NCBI GenBank assembly: GCA_960531495.1
Contig: OY482865.1
Span: forward strand, 7,789,291 to 7,853,290
Length of the DNA: 64,000 nucleotides
Direction: 5' to 3'
Source: Zeus faber
Taxonomy: Eukaryota; Chordata; Actinopteri; Zeiformes; Zeidae
Position 1 is the stretch's first letter. Each line of letters starts with the position of its first letter. Under the pieces are notes generated by a model. The model saw only the letters and a list, made by a program, of their open reading frames with translations, did no database searches and was not told the origin of the DNA. Positions 10,452 through 21,719 of this stretch are shown one piece after another. The position numbers were made by a program, and so were the translations under genes.

Positions 10452-11940
10452 ATACACACACAAAATTTTATTGAGAATAAGCAGCTAAAGTGACTGGAAA
10501 GAAAATAAAAAATAGTAAGCAGCAATGTAAGATCAGAATTAAGTCGTGGAACAGAGCAATTATTAAGGTAAGTATAGTAGTGTCTAATAATGTGGACATT
10601 CATCATAATATGACGAATGTTCTGAATGAATGTTCTGATGAATTTTCCATCAATATTATTCATGGAAAATGATGATTTTCATCGGGCTTACCCTTCATAT
10701 CCGCTGACTTGAGAACTATCAAACGGTAAAAGACATTGAAAGACAATAACTTCAAACAGGATCAAACAGAAAGAGTGGTTTTAGTCTCATGTTCATTGCT
10801 CGGACTCATTTTATATTATCATCAGTATATTTATTTATTATATTTCCCAGGCACGGACCCCTGTTTAGTCAGCTCTCCAGTGTGATGCCAGCGCCAGAAA
10901 TAGATCCTCCGATTTCGCGGCGTAAAAATAAAAAAACACCCTCTGTGACTCGTGCTGCAATGTACATAATTATGACAGACCTAAACATAACACGCTCCCA
11001 AATTTAACCAGTTTGGAAAGAAGCTGTGGACAGAAATACCCCGAGTGTCAGGTACGGAACGACAAGCAGCTCCGTCAGACAGCGCACGTGGGAATTAAGG
11101 TTTTATTTGTATACCTCAATTACATAAATTTAGGTTTGGCACTGTGATTGGGCCGCAACTCTCATCTCACTCCCGCGCACGGCTTGAGCCAGCGGTGGCA
11201 GCGTTTTAAATACGGGAGTGATAAGTTTAAATCCCCCTTTGAATTAACGATGAAAACCGTTCTTTGACATGGATATAATTAATGTTCACATTATTACAAA
11301 TTTAATTCATATTGAACTTTTTCATTTCTGTTCCCACTTAATTTGGGTCTCGTATAGCTGCTTACTATTTTAACACTGTCTGATTGTAAAATCTGTATTA
11401 TTGTCATCGGCACAGATCCCTTTGTACTCATTCTCTGATGGGCAGATGAAGCTGTCCTTACACCAATAATTAAATATGAAAAATAAAGATATGCACAATA
11501 TTGTCGGGAAGGAAAAAAATAAAATGTCCGCCCTGTAATGCTGCATTGTGTTCGATGAATTCGGTTCCGTAAGGGGTCTCACGGGGGCTGACATATCACT
11601 GACGTCATCGGTACTCGGACGGGCCGTAAAGGCCGGTTTTGGTGCAGCCCCTGGTGTCGTCCTTTCGAACCTCGTTTTGTCGGGGATGGCACGGAGGGCA
11701 AACATCCTTAGCGCCATCGCGGCACTTGCTGTCGTGTTTACACATTCCAAATCGAAACTTTGAAACCTCCATTAACAGTGGAGGAGAATCGTCGTGAATT
11801 GCGTCTCGCGTGAAACATTTCGGCGTCATTTCTAAAGTTTTAGATGTCAGAACTTTCACATGTTAGACCAGACTTTTTGCCTGGTAAAACTGATCGTGTT
11901 TGCGCGGCTCAGACGGGGGCCGCAGGATGGCTCAGGGCCG
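10445..11940. other. Unique AT-rich intergenic DNA, no gene seen
   Basis: It holds a short inverted repeat (ATTTTCCAT...ATGGAAAAT near 10640-10670) beside a duplicated GAATGTTCTG word. The 11041-11180 part has a conserved-element look (GGGAATTAAGG, CAATTACATAAAT). A 71-codon open frame at 11548-11763 resembles nothing I know. Confidence 0.4.
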
Positions 11941-12035
11941 GCTAGGGCCGAGCCAGTGGAATGACTCAATCCCCTCATTAAGCCCAGATGCGGACTGTAA
12001 TTATAGTCACTCATCTCAATCAATTTGATATGAAC
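11940..12035. promoter_or_regulatory. Candidate conserved non-coding element
   Basis: Unique sequence with a TGTAATTATAG homeodomain-like core near 11997 and CTCATTAAG near 11975. It lies beside CG-richer DNA. Function is inferred from texture only. Confidence 0.25.
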
Positions 12036-12283
12036 TCCCATGCCCACACACGCCCGCGCACACACGCAGACGCACACTGATTATCGCCCCTGTTCCTTTC
12101 CCCGTCTCCCGCTCACCGCCCCATACATTCCGGGCTTCTTGGGTGATCAATGTCTCTGTCACGCGGGGCCGTGTCCGGGGCGGCGGGCACGGCCGGCCAG
12201 GCTCGGCGGCCAGGCTGGGGGCTGACATTAGCAGACACGGGGTGAGCGATGTCAGTCGGCTCGTCCCAGAGGGGCGTAGGCGG

Positions 12284-12314
<31 letters not shown>

Positions 12315-12319
12315 TGTGT

Positions 12320-12354
<35 letters not shown>

Positions 12355-12357
12355 TGT
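12284..12357. repeat. (GT)n microsatellite with GGGT interruptions
   Basis: A GT tract with two GGG steps, followed by an 11-bp poly-G run near 12367-12377. Together with the CA tract at 12523-12556 it forms another inverted dinucleotide pair. Confidence 0.96.
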
Positions 12358-12521
12358 GCATGCGTGCGGGGGGGGGGACTGGTTGGGCCCAAAGCTCCGG
12401 GGCTGAGGGAAAGGTCACCGTTCAGCCGCGTGTGATTAATAAGACAAGCAGCCAAGCATCCCAGACGCCATTATCAATACCTGCGACCACCAGCTTCCCT
12501 CAGCGGGTTTACCGAGGGAGT

Positions 12522-12522
<1 letters not shown>

Positions 12523-12556
<34 letters not shown>
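12523..12556. repeat. (CA)n microsatellite
   Basis: A pure CA tract, followed by GGA-rich sequence and a 16-bp A run near 12595-12610. Confidence 0.96.
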
Positions 12557-12559
<3 letters not shown>

Positions 12560-12610
12560 GATGGGGGGTAGGCGAGGAGGAGGAGGAGGAGGGGAAAAAA
12601 AAAAAAAAAA

Positions 12611-14555
12611 GTTGGGTCTTGAGTCACCGCCATGCGCTGCCGTTACTTCCGTTTTGCTCGTTAATGTCTGAGAGGTCAGCTATCAATTAGATCATATTTA
12701 TTCACAACACCGGCTCTGACTCAACCTGATTCCACTAATGCCTCGCAACGCGCGAATCCGAGAGGTGACAGTGCGCGGGACGAAAATGTCACCGCAGCCT
12801 CGGCGACAAACATGACATTTAAACAGACATCTGTTTCGCCGTTGTGTTTTCCCCCACCAACCCAAAATGTTTATCCTCGCCGCAGATACCCGAATGTAAA
12901 TCAGGAGGAACTCCCGGTGGTGGGAGGCGGCGCCGCCACCGCACGCCATTAAAAATAAAGTCGTTTTTCCGAGTGAGCCAGGGCTGTGATTGCAGCTGGG
13001 TAGACAGGGACCCGGATGAGACGACGTTTGACGGAAACGCGAACCATAAAGTGTATCAGAAAAGCAGCCGTGGAGTACTTCTACCCACAGCTGCGCTCTA
13101 TTTAAGAGATATTTTGAATTGTTTGCACTTCACGTTGGGATTTTAGGGGAACTTTATCCTTTTGCATGAAGTTAGGAAAGAACGCATCGATGCTTTTACT
13201 CATTATAGCTGATACACATCACCGTGTAAGAAAGAGTTAGCTTTTTAAGTTGCCAGGCTGCCACTACACCCACGAGAACACTGCAAACACAGAATTATTA
13301 TCAACACTTTTCGATGAACCATCAAAGGTTAAAGTGCAAATCCTTTAGCTCGTCTGTGTTGTGTGGGTTACACAACAAGGCCCGGCATTCCATTCAGAAC
13401 TGCACGGCGGGCAGCTTTATTATGTATCATACATGGGATTTTTTAACAGACTAGTGTTGCCTATTATCACTTAAATGGATTGTGAAATGCTTAACAGCGC
13501 TGTTGATTTTAAATAATACATTAATATCATTATAATACATTCGTATCACGGGCTTAAACATTTCAATTTAAGTTGAATGTCGAATATATATATATATATA
13601 TATATAATTATTATTATTTTGGTTTTTTTGTCGGAACACTGTTTTCTTCAGGAATTTATAAAAAGAATTTCCTCCCATCCGTCCTGCCCTCCACCCCATC
13701 CATCCACGTTTGCTCACAGCTGAAGACGTGCACATCCACAGCGAGCGCATCCCTCCTTCATTAATCAATTAGCCTCCGAATGTTGAGTGTAACTAACAGC
13801 CCCGCGGAATCCTTGATTAAACATGCTAGATACAAGCAGGGTATAAAGCTGGGTAGTTAAGATCATTAAGGGTGATAAATCCCCCTGAACGACGGATGAA
13901 GAAAAAAAAAAAAAAAGAGAGAAGGTGAAAGCGCCCAAAAATAAAGGGATGGAGACGCCACACTGAAGGGAGAAGGAGCGTCAGGGTTGAAAGGGCGGAG
14001 GGAGGAGGCGGCGAGGGAGGGAGGGGGGAGGGCCAACGTGGGCGGGTGGGAGCGAGGGAGTTGTTTTCAGCCTCGCCTGGAGCGGCCCAGATGGCGGGAG
14101 CTCGTCTTCGTCGAGGCCTCGGAGCGATTGGCATCGGCTACTCCCTCACTGTGTCGGGCGGCTCGCTCGCTCGCGCTCTCTCTATCTCTCCCTCCCTGAT
14201 TACCCAACATTTTCACACTCCACAAAATGTCTTGTTTTAACTCCCTGACCTCCGTTTCACATATCACTCTCATCCCGGTGAACGGCGCTCCGTTAATGCC
14301 TTCTGCACGGTCAGTGAGCTCCGCGCTAATGAGGATCCGTCTTTTGGGTGTTTTTTTTTTTTCGCGTCCGTATGCAAACACCACTCCACGCGCAGAACAC
14401 CAAGCAATTTACACCACATCCCTCCAAGCTATAAAGGTTTGTATGCAGATTTTTTTTTTTCCTTTTTTTTCTTCGAAATACATCCTAATTAGAAGAAAGA
14501 GAAACACCGGTAATATGGAGGGACAATATAAATCTAATGTTTAAGTGGTTGTTGG
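12611..14555. other. Unique intergenic DNA with one purine-rich patch
   Basis: No gene is seen. A (TA)n tract lies at 13584-13606, a 16-bp poly-A near 13901 and a G/A-rich block at 13980-14060. The 13210-13470 part, with balanced composition and TTATTATCAAC and CAAAGGTTAAAG words, is a weak conserved-element candidate. Confidence 0.4.
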
Positions 14556-14885
14556 TGTGAAATAATTAATTACGCAGGCATGCCCGTGCCAGGAGTGTAG
14601 TAGGAAACGCAGTATGCATATTACACCAGATTAGCATAACTCAATGCAGGCTTGGATTCATACACTGGCAAATGACAAGTGCCGTCTTTACTGCCGGGCT
14701 CATAAAAACCTCACGGGCCCTCCAGCTCTGTGGGAGATGTTTTATATGTTTTTCTGTCATCCCAGGCAGAAGTAGGCCTCTGATTTAGCGCAGTCCACAC
14801 AAAGGAGACTTTTATTGTTGAGGTTAATGCCAGAGTTTAGGGAGTGGGGCTCATAGCTGCGGCAGGGACGATGGTGGGATAATTC
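14556..14885. promoter_or_regulatory. Strong candidate conserved non-coding element
   Basis: About 330 bp of repeat-free sequence containing a TAATTA core at 14563-14568, an octamer-like ATGCATAT at 14614-14621, TTAGCATAAC near 14631, a Sox-like ACAAAGG near 14799 and TTATTGTTGAGG. Density and variety of binding words exceed the surrounding DNA, as in long vertebrate developmental enhancers. It could also be part of a non-coding RNA. No alignment was available. Confidence 0.4.
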
Positions 14886-15039
14886 AAGGGATGTCGAACC
14901 TCTGGTCTATTGTCGCTTACCCGGGTGCAATCAATTGTTCCCATCGATACGGCTCTCCAGGTTTCGACGCTGTCCCCGTGTCGATGAGATAACGAGAAAT
15001 ACGGCGGCTTTCTGACTTTTAAATTGTTTAAGGCAAACT

Positions 15040-15215
15040 TTTAAGGAGACGCTCACCTGCGGATCAATGGCAGTGGAGACTCAGCTGTACCTTTGCTTAA
15101 TGATGTAATAGTCCTGCAACGACTAAAGCTACTGCAACAATGCCGCGAAATGGATATTAATAAGCTGTATTTCAACTGCTCTTTAGCAATTCCACTTTAG
15201 AGGACTTTGTGTTCT
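15040..15215. promoter_or_regulatory. Candidate conserved non-coding element
   Basis: Unique, balanced-composition block with CACCTGCGG, TTAATGATGTAAT and ATTAATAAGC words. Enhancer function is inference from appearance. Confidence 0.28.
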
Positions 15216-15549
15216 TACTCCACTTCATTCCTATACAAATATATAATATTTTATTGCATGTATCAAAAAAAAATAGTAAAAACATACTTAAGGCGGTATT
15301 CACACGTGCAATGAAATCAATGTTTAAAAAAGTGTTTTTTATGTGTGTTAAGTGTGTTTTATATTTGTAATGTCATGTTTGACATTGATAATTTTTAACT
15401 TAGGCAGTAGAAATGAATGTGTTAAGGATGGAATGTGTCTTTACATCAGAACATAATGATGTCAAGCTATACTTCGGTACATTTAATCAAGTACTCCGAA
15501 AGGAGGCCCTACACAATTGTTTTCTTAGGCAATTTAGCCTTTGAGTGCT

Positions 15550-15551
<2 letters not shown>

Positions 15552-15586
<35 letters not shown>
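15552..15586. repeat. (CA)n microsatellite
   Basis: A pure CA tract of about 35 bp. Confidence 0.97.
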
Positions 15587-15587
<1 letters not shown>

Positions 15588-15892
15588 ACTGACCAAACAG
15601 CCTCTTCCCCACTGGGATGAGTGGAAGCATTCAGCACCATGGACAGCGACCAACGGAAGCGGCGCCTCGGACAGCTCCGCTCCGCAGGGCAAGAGGCGCG
15701 GCCGTCCCGTCTGAATCCCATCTGCTGGTCAACTGCCCCTGAAGCAAATACCGCACACGGAACTTGAACACTGGTGGGAGAGCTATTCTGGATGGAATTA
15801 GAGAGCTCATACCGCCGTCTTGCTGTCAAGTACACAGCAAATAGTCCGGTTTTGGCCGAATGGGTGGGATGTGTTTACAGCTGGAGATAAAG

Positions 15893-15967
15893 CTATAAAG
15901 CCTATAAAGCCTATAAAGCCTATAAAGCCTATAAAGCCCAAAAAGCCTCAAAAGCCTAAAAAGCCTA
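15893..15967. repeat. 10-bp tandem repeat CTATAAAGCC with decaying copies
   Basis: About five exact CTATAAAGCC units are followed by degenerating 9- to 10-bp units (CCAAAAAGCC, TCAAAAGCC and the like). It generates a spurious Lys-Pro-Ile frame. The array runs directly into a perfect hairpin. Confidence 0.95.
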
Positions 15968-15995
15968 GCCCAGCTCAAACAGCTGGGCTAGGCTT
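15961..15995. repeat. Perfect inverted repeat, 15-bp arms, 5-bp loop
   Basis: The left arm AAGCCTAGCCCAGCT (15961-15975) and its exact reverse complement (15981-15995) flank the loop CAAAC. Arm and adjacent array share the AAGCCTA word, so the hairpin probably grew out of the array. A transcription terminator is not implied in a eukaryote. Confidence 0.95.
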
Positions 15996-16439
15996 CGCTT
16001 CCCAAAGCGCAATTCTGCTTTAATTTAACCTGTTTTGCGTGGTTCATAATCACTAATAGCGTTCCGACAAAGCGGCGGCTCAAAATATATTATACGTCGC
16101 CCGATGAAATAGCTCAAAGACACCTTACAAGGTAAAGGACGCCGACTCGTTGAAAAACACACGCGGGTCTTTATCCTTCCTTCTCTGAGCACGTGCGCAG
16201 CGAGCCCGACGACCCCTCTGGCAGCGCGCGAGAAGGGAAGATCGGGGGGGGGGTGGCGTCTTCAGCCCCGGTGGCCAGATAAGTCTAATTTACGGCGCCT
16301 TGTCACGGCGCTCTCCTCCAGCCACCTCCCACTCGACTTCCTCCCCATCTGCACCTCGTCGGCACGGCGCGAGAGGTTCGCCCTCCCACTCGTTGCCCGC
16401 AACCTCCCCCCCGGCCCCGCCGAGGGCATCGTTTCCCTC

Positions 16440-16620
16440 CGTAATGGCGACTGTGACAGCTTCGAGTTGAACGCCGAGACCGGCGTTTTTTTACTGCATG
16501 GCTCATTGACGTGGCAGATGACACTTATTACATGCTGGGAGGTAAAGGGGAGGGGGGTGGGGAAACTGGAAATGGGGAGAGGAGAAAATGACAAAGGCAG
16601 ATGGATGATAATAGCAGCAC
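16440..16620. promoter_or_regulatory. Candidate conserved non-coding element
   Basis: Unique sequence with an E-box-like CATGCTGG, a CRE-like TGACGTGG near 16508 and a TTATTACATG word. A neighbouring CpG-rich stretch at 16180-16400 precedes it. Weak inference. Confidence 0.22.
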
Positions 16621-16785
16621 AGATGTTAACTTTTTTTTTTTTTTTTTGGAGGACGGATAATAAACATTTGCTTAATGGTTTTGAACAGATTTTTGAATAA
16701 AAGACTGCACAAAACCAGCTCTTGTAAGCTTGTTTTGAGAGCGGAGCAGATTACGAGCTCCCATTCCCCCCTTGTTAGAAAGTCA

Positions 16786-16801
16786 TACACACACACACAC
16801 T

Positions 16802-16833
<32 letters not shown>
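16786..16833. repeat. (CA)n microsatellite
   Basis: A CA tract with a TCACG interruption. Confidence 0.96.
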
Positions 16834-16834
<1 letters not shown>

Positions 16835-17160
16835 TACTTTCCTTCCACAAGCTTCTACCACCCACATAAATACAGTATGTAAGAATAAATATGTAAGAAT
16901 GGGCTACTTGCAGTTACTTTGAAAAAATGTAGCCTGCACGGGTAGGTAGACTTTGCACACCTGCAAAACAAAAACAAAACCCCTTCAATTGCATTAATTA
17001 GGTCTAATTTAATTTTATAGCTCCATTCTAATCTCGCCCATTTTTGTTTATTTATTTTTTTTCGAACCACCATGTGCGCTCCTCCTTTACACGTTCTCCT
17101 GCTCGGTCGGAAAAAAAAAATAATAATTGGGGATAATGAGCTGTAATCCATTTTAAGCCA
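16834..17160. other. Unique intergenic DNA, no gene seen
   Basis: AT-rich single-copy-looking sequence with a TTAATTAGG word near 16995. No coding or repeat signal. Confidence 0.4.
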
Positions 17161-17480
17161 AGCGCACTCCTTCGGCGGCCCACACCTCGCTACTTACGTC
17201 GTACCCCGGATAAGCGTTGCGGAAGCGCTTACCTTTCAGTCAGCAACGTCTGGAGCGCTAGACGCAACTCGCCAGAGGGGGATTACGACACCGCAGAGGA
17301 TACCGGGGTTGAGAGTGGCCGCCGCGGCCGCCGCGGGGGGGATGACTCGCCGACAATCAAATGGGGAGACGCCGGGCGAGCGGCGCGGCAACGCGCACGT
17401 GAGCGGGCGCCCCCGGGCGGCTGACGGGGGAAAGGGAAGTCGCCGTCCAAGGGCGACGGCCGGGATCGCCGATATATTGA
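17160..17480. promoter_or_regulatory. CpG-rich block, possible CpG island
   Basis: High GC with many intact CpG dinucleotides (GCCGCCGCGGCCGCCGCGG near 17318, GCGGCGCGGCAACGCGCACG near 17380). Intact CpG suggests unmethylated DNA, as at promoters, but no first exon is visible and many fish CpG clusters are not promoters. Confidence 0.35.
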
Positions 17481-17529
17481 TGTGTTTAAAATGTCCTACA
17501 TTTCATCACCTCCCGCGAAGGTAAGCCAA

Positions 17530-17860
17530 GCAGAAGTCCTGCCCATTCCCTCCGAAACAATCAGAAGTGACCTTAATGGTGACAGCAAGGACGTGAGCAA
17601 TGGATTACTTGTCAATTTGACTGCATAACGGAATCATGCGGTCGGAAGATGAATCACCCTCCAAACCAGCCCAGACAAGTGGTGTGTGTGTTCATTTAAA
17701 AGGCCGATTTATGTATTTAACGGTTTGAGACAGGGCGTACGTGACGGAGTGCCACCGGACCTCTAATTCAGATGTATTACATCCAAAGGCGAGCGGATCC
17801 CGGCGACAGCTGCGACATACCATTTGGAAACAATTATTCACACGCCGGGCCGGGCCGTGC
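17530..17860. promoter_or_regulatory. Candidate conserved non-coding element
   Basis: Unique sequence with balanced composition and words such as GCAATGGATTACTTG, TTCATTTAAAAGG and GGAAACAATTATTC. It lies between two CpG-rich blocks. Weak inference. Confidence 0.22.
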
Positions 17861-18108
17861 AGAAGGGGGGGGTGGGGGCCACGAGGCCTGACGGCGAATG
17901 GAAGTTTTTTAGCCACGATAATTGTCTCCCATCGCGGCCGTGGTTGAGCTCCATCCAGGCTGCCGATGACGGCGTCGCGTTCCGCCGTCGTCGTCGGCCG
18001 GCGTCTTCCGGGGCGACCCGGCGCCGCCGCCGTCCGGGAGGGAGTGCCGCTCTCAATTGATGCATCAACCGTCATCACCGGCTTGATCTTCTGTTTCCCA
18101 TCTCTGTA

Positions 18109-18110
<2 letters not shown>

Positions 18111-18179
<69 letters not shown>
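18111..18179. repeat. (GT)n microsatellite
   Basis: A pure GT tract of about 69 bp, followed 50 bp later by a T homopolymer. Confidence 0.97.
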
Positions 18180-18180
<1 letters not shown>

Positions 18181-18392
18181 TTAGTACACACACAGTAGAC
18201 TCCTGCTTATTGACGTTGACCAATCTTTTTTTTTTTTTTGTTAAGTCACTGAATGGGATGCAATACAAGTCCTAGTCAGGGGTGGCAGCACTGAGCCAGT
18301 GTCATATTTGGGAAAGTAATGGTTTCTGGAGTGCTGCTGTAATTGTGCGACCTCTAAAGAAATAGGCCTGTTTTCTGTCGTTTGTATTTTTA

Positions 18393-18401
<9 letters not shown>

Positions 18402-18422
<21 letters not shown>
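18402..18422. repeat. Poly-G run (about 21 G)
   Basis: A long G homopolymer preceded by poly-T. It is able to form quadruplexes and is prone to assembly length error. Confidence 0.92.
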
Positions 18423-18423
<1 letters not shown>

Positions 18424-18798
18424 GATTGCATAGCCGCCAGTTAAGGCTAATCTTGGCTGAACTTTACTCTTGTTTCCAACTGTTTGTTGTTTGTTTCTGC
18501 GTGTTGGGTCTTCGAACAATTTTCCTCTATTTTCCTTCCCCGTGTCAGAGCGGATGGCTGACACCAGACATTTTTCACTTTGATACGTTCGCTCGCTCAA
18601 AGATAAGATGCATCCGTCACCGTCTTTGATGTCGGAAGAGGAGAATCTGCTCCGTTCGCTGTTGAATATTTTAGTCAGCCGTTCGCCCGCCTGCCGTGAA
18701 AGGTCGTTTTCAATAACGATCAATATATGTTCAATGATGATGTCATACGACGAGATGACGAAGCCCATTATCAAATATCAGTAGTCATGCAAGCCCTA

Positions 18799-18821
18799 GT
18801 GTGTGCATGTGTGTGTGTGTG

Positions 18822-18865
<44 letters not shown>
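18799..18865. repeat. (GT)n microsatellite
   Basis: A GT tract with CA and CG interruptions. Confidence 0.97.
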
Positions 18866-18866
<1 letters not shown>

Positions 18867-18930
18867 TTGTAGTGAAGCTAGTGACGCCCGTCCCCCGTCC
18901 CCTACTGCACAACACTCCCTTCTCGTTAAT

Positions 18931-18933
18931 CTT

Positions 18934-18964
<31 letters not shown>

Positions 18965-19004
18965 TTATTATTATTATTATTATTATAATTATTATTATTA
19001 TTAT
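18931..19004. repeat. (CTT)n then (ATT)n compound trinucleotide repeat
   Basis: About eleven CTT units grade directly into about fourteen ATT units with one AAT break. It gives poly-Leu/Ile frames on one strand and Asn/Lys/Arg frames on the other, none of them a real gene. Confidence 0.97.
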
Positions 19005-19139
19005 TTTCCGTCCTTCCCGTTCTCGGCCAGTCTTCCGGAGCCGTGCTCGAGACACGTGGGGAAAAAGGGAAAGCGACCAAAACAGCGGCGACGGCAACAA
19101 CATCATCATTAAAGCCAGGAATAAAGTGCATTTTTTATT

Positions 19140-19370
19140 CATTTGAGCGTCCGCACTCCACACATCAGATCCATTTAGAGAATACAAATTGATTCAATTT
19201 GCTGTTTGCATCGGGCCTAATTCGATGGCCTCTCGGCGAGCGCGGAGCACGCCGCTGTCGTCAGGGAGATGGTTTTATTTGTGTTTTGTTTCCCCTGCAG
19301 AGTACAAAGGGAAATGTGCATTTTGTGGAATTCGTCTTCCATGACTGGCAGTCAGGAGATAATGAGCAGA
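19140..19370. promoter_or_regulatory. Candidate conserved non-coding element
   Basis: Unique block containing AATTCAATTTG and a TTTCCCCTGCAG acceptor-like string at about 19292-19303, followed by the AAAGGGAAATGTGCAT region. The string resembles a splice acceptor, but no exon-like frame with a partner donor follows, so I treat it as non-coding. Confidence 0.25.
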
Positions 19371-20098
19371 GGAAAAAAACGCACACAAAAAAAAACTTCC
19401 CGTTAAAACGTAAAGCAGTAAGAAATAATAAGGCACTTGTAATTAAAAGATAAAGCTACCTTTCTGACCTGAAATTTGACTATATTTGTCAAACCTCTGC
19501 CAGTAGGTTATTTTAAGTAGAATGTTTTGCCACAGCACCTCTGCAGGCACTTTATATCCTTCCACGCCCGGCCCACTAGTTTCCAGATTTTGCCGTTTGG
19601 TTTAAAATAACTTTCATTTATTACGTAATTCCTTTTTTTTTTTTTCTCCGAACAAGTGGAAGATTTTGAATGCACCATGCCACACCAAGGTTATTTTCAA
19701 AGGTTTTATGAGGTGGTTTAAATATGGAAATATTTTTGACTATTGGAGACAAGTACAAATATTGAGTTCTTACAAACTGAACTATGTACTCCAAATCAAA
19801 AAATCGAAAACCAGTTCAAACAATCAATAGGAGTTAGAAAAAATTCAAATGGTCAGTTAATATAACTGCTATCTACAGACAATTGAAAAAAAAAAAATCA
19901 GTCTGAGAAAAAATAAAAAATTAAATAAAATAAAATATTGTAAAAAGTAAAAAATAAAATTTTTCAAATATACACAAATAGCCAAAGAAAAGTAAAACAA
20001 AAATAGTATAAAGTATATAGAATATAGAGTATATAGAATATGCAGTACTGGATATACAATATCCTAAACACTGGATAGGTTATTCTGGTCATTCTCAC
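19371..20098. other. AT-rich intergenic DNA, no gene seen
   Basis: It contains A-rich runs and, at 19990-20060, a short imperfect repeat of ATATAGAATA words. It may be decayed retroposon tail sequence, but I cannot assign a family. Confidence 0.4.
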
Positions 20099-20131
20099 CA
20101 CACACACCAAACACACACACACACACACACA

Positions 20132-20170
<39 letters not shown>
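20099..20170. repeat. (CA)n microsatellite
   Basis: A CA tract with two short interruptions. Confidence 0.97.
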
Positions 20171-20173
<3 letters not shown>

Positions 20174-21397
20174 GCCCAGCAGATCAGGAAGTGGCCGTGG
20201 CAGAGGGCTGAATTGACAGCATGTAGGGGTTAATCGCGGCGGTGCTTGTGTGAGCCGCCGCCGCCGCCGCGGCTATTAATTAGCGGCTGATCAGAGTCGT
20301 CTCTGCCGGGGGACGAGACGGGAGGAGATAGGAATCTGATGAGCGACAAAAAGAGAAATGGCCGCCGATCTTCCAGCGGGCGCCGTCCTGATTGGACGGA
20401 AACGTCCAGGTCCCTCGGCGTCCGCCGCGACGTACTGCTGATCTCTCTCCCTCAAAGGAACAGCGGCTCAGCCTGCGGCTCAGATATAACCTCCACGGAT
20501 TCACCGTGGCCGAAGCATCTCACTATCTGTGAATATCGAATGCTTGTTTTTTTTCCTGCTGTTTACCGTTTGATTTCAATTTCAAATTGGGGTTCTTCCG
20601 TCTCGCCGTCTTTAAGTGTTTATTCCGGTTACAAAGGCGGCTGGGGGGACGGCCGGGGAAAGACGACGCTCTGCGCTTGACTGGGAGAGGTTTTTTTGGG
20701 ACGTCGGGTTTCCAAACTTGACTCAGCGCAGTCTACCGTTGGCAGGTATTTTTCTTTTTCATTTCTTTGTTGCCGTTGGCATTTAAGTCCGTGTCTCGCG
20801 CGTAGATTACAGCGCTGCCGCAAAGCTGGATCAGGGATAAAGGAAAACATGAGCGCCATCAAAAAATGAAAGAAAAACTGCTACAATCTAGTGAATAGCT
20901 AAATATTATTATCTCCCCCAGGGTTCCGGACTCAAAAGCCTGAGACATCGCACTTCAAATAAGCATCCTCCAAAAATACGCCTCTGTGAAGAGTCGGCAG
21001 TTTGAAAAAGGGACCCGTGTCAGACAAAAAACCCTTTCTTGTTTTTTGGAAAACAGCTTTTAGTGCAAATGAATCGGGATCCTTCTCAAAAGCAATTCCT
21101 CCGGCGCAACTAGGAGTCGACAAAAATAAATAAAAAATAAACAAGGAGCAACAGATACCTGCCCGAACGGCTCGGACTCCGGATCGCATCTGTTGCTTTT
21201 GTCAACATACACAGTTTGGAGCGAAACTTCCGTCTGACATCTGAGCTGGCTTGTTTGTTTATTTTAGCACTATCAATAACCGAAAAATAAATGAATAAAT
21301 AAAGACTTTTGAAGCTTGGTATGTTCAGCTGAACAACAGAATATCGATGTCGAGCAATCCCCACCTAGAGAAAACAAGATAGAAAATACCAGAAAAA

Positions 21398-21401
<4 letters not shown>
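20171..21401. other. Unique intergenic DNA, CpG-rich in its first half
   Basis: No gene is seen. Around 20250-20480 the DNA is CpG-rich, including (GCC)5 near 20257. The 20880-21310 part is unremarkable. Confidence 0.4.

Positions 21402-21473
<72 letters not shown>
21402..21473. repeat. (TA)n microsatellite
   Basis: A pure TA tract of about 72 bp. Confidence 0.97.
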
Positions 21474-21477
<4 letters not shown>

Positions 21478-21719
21478 CTGTATACACCTTCATGTGAGTC
21501 TTTTAAGTGTACAGAAATGCACACCGTGCAGATGTAAAGGTCATGCTTTATGGCAGTGTCTTCCAGTATATCACTGGTTTGGTAGAGACGGATCAATCTT
21601 TAATTAATGTGGATTCCCTACTGCTATAATGTCATCACCTCTTGGCCTTTGAGTTATTTCATTTACACAATTTAATTTTTTATTTTTTTTGTTGTTTCTC
21701 TGTTTTTCTCATGCAAGGT

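Noticed and set aside
15820-16023. A Lys-Pro-Ile repeat frame that looks like a structural protein
   Set aside because: It is the translation of the CTATAAAGCC decamer array, with no flanking coding signal.
19290-19400. Acceptor-like TTTCCCCTGCAG followed by an open stretch, considered as an internal exon
   Set aside because: The continuation shows no recognisable protein and no donor at a plausible distance in frame.
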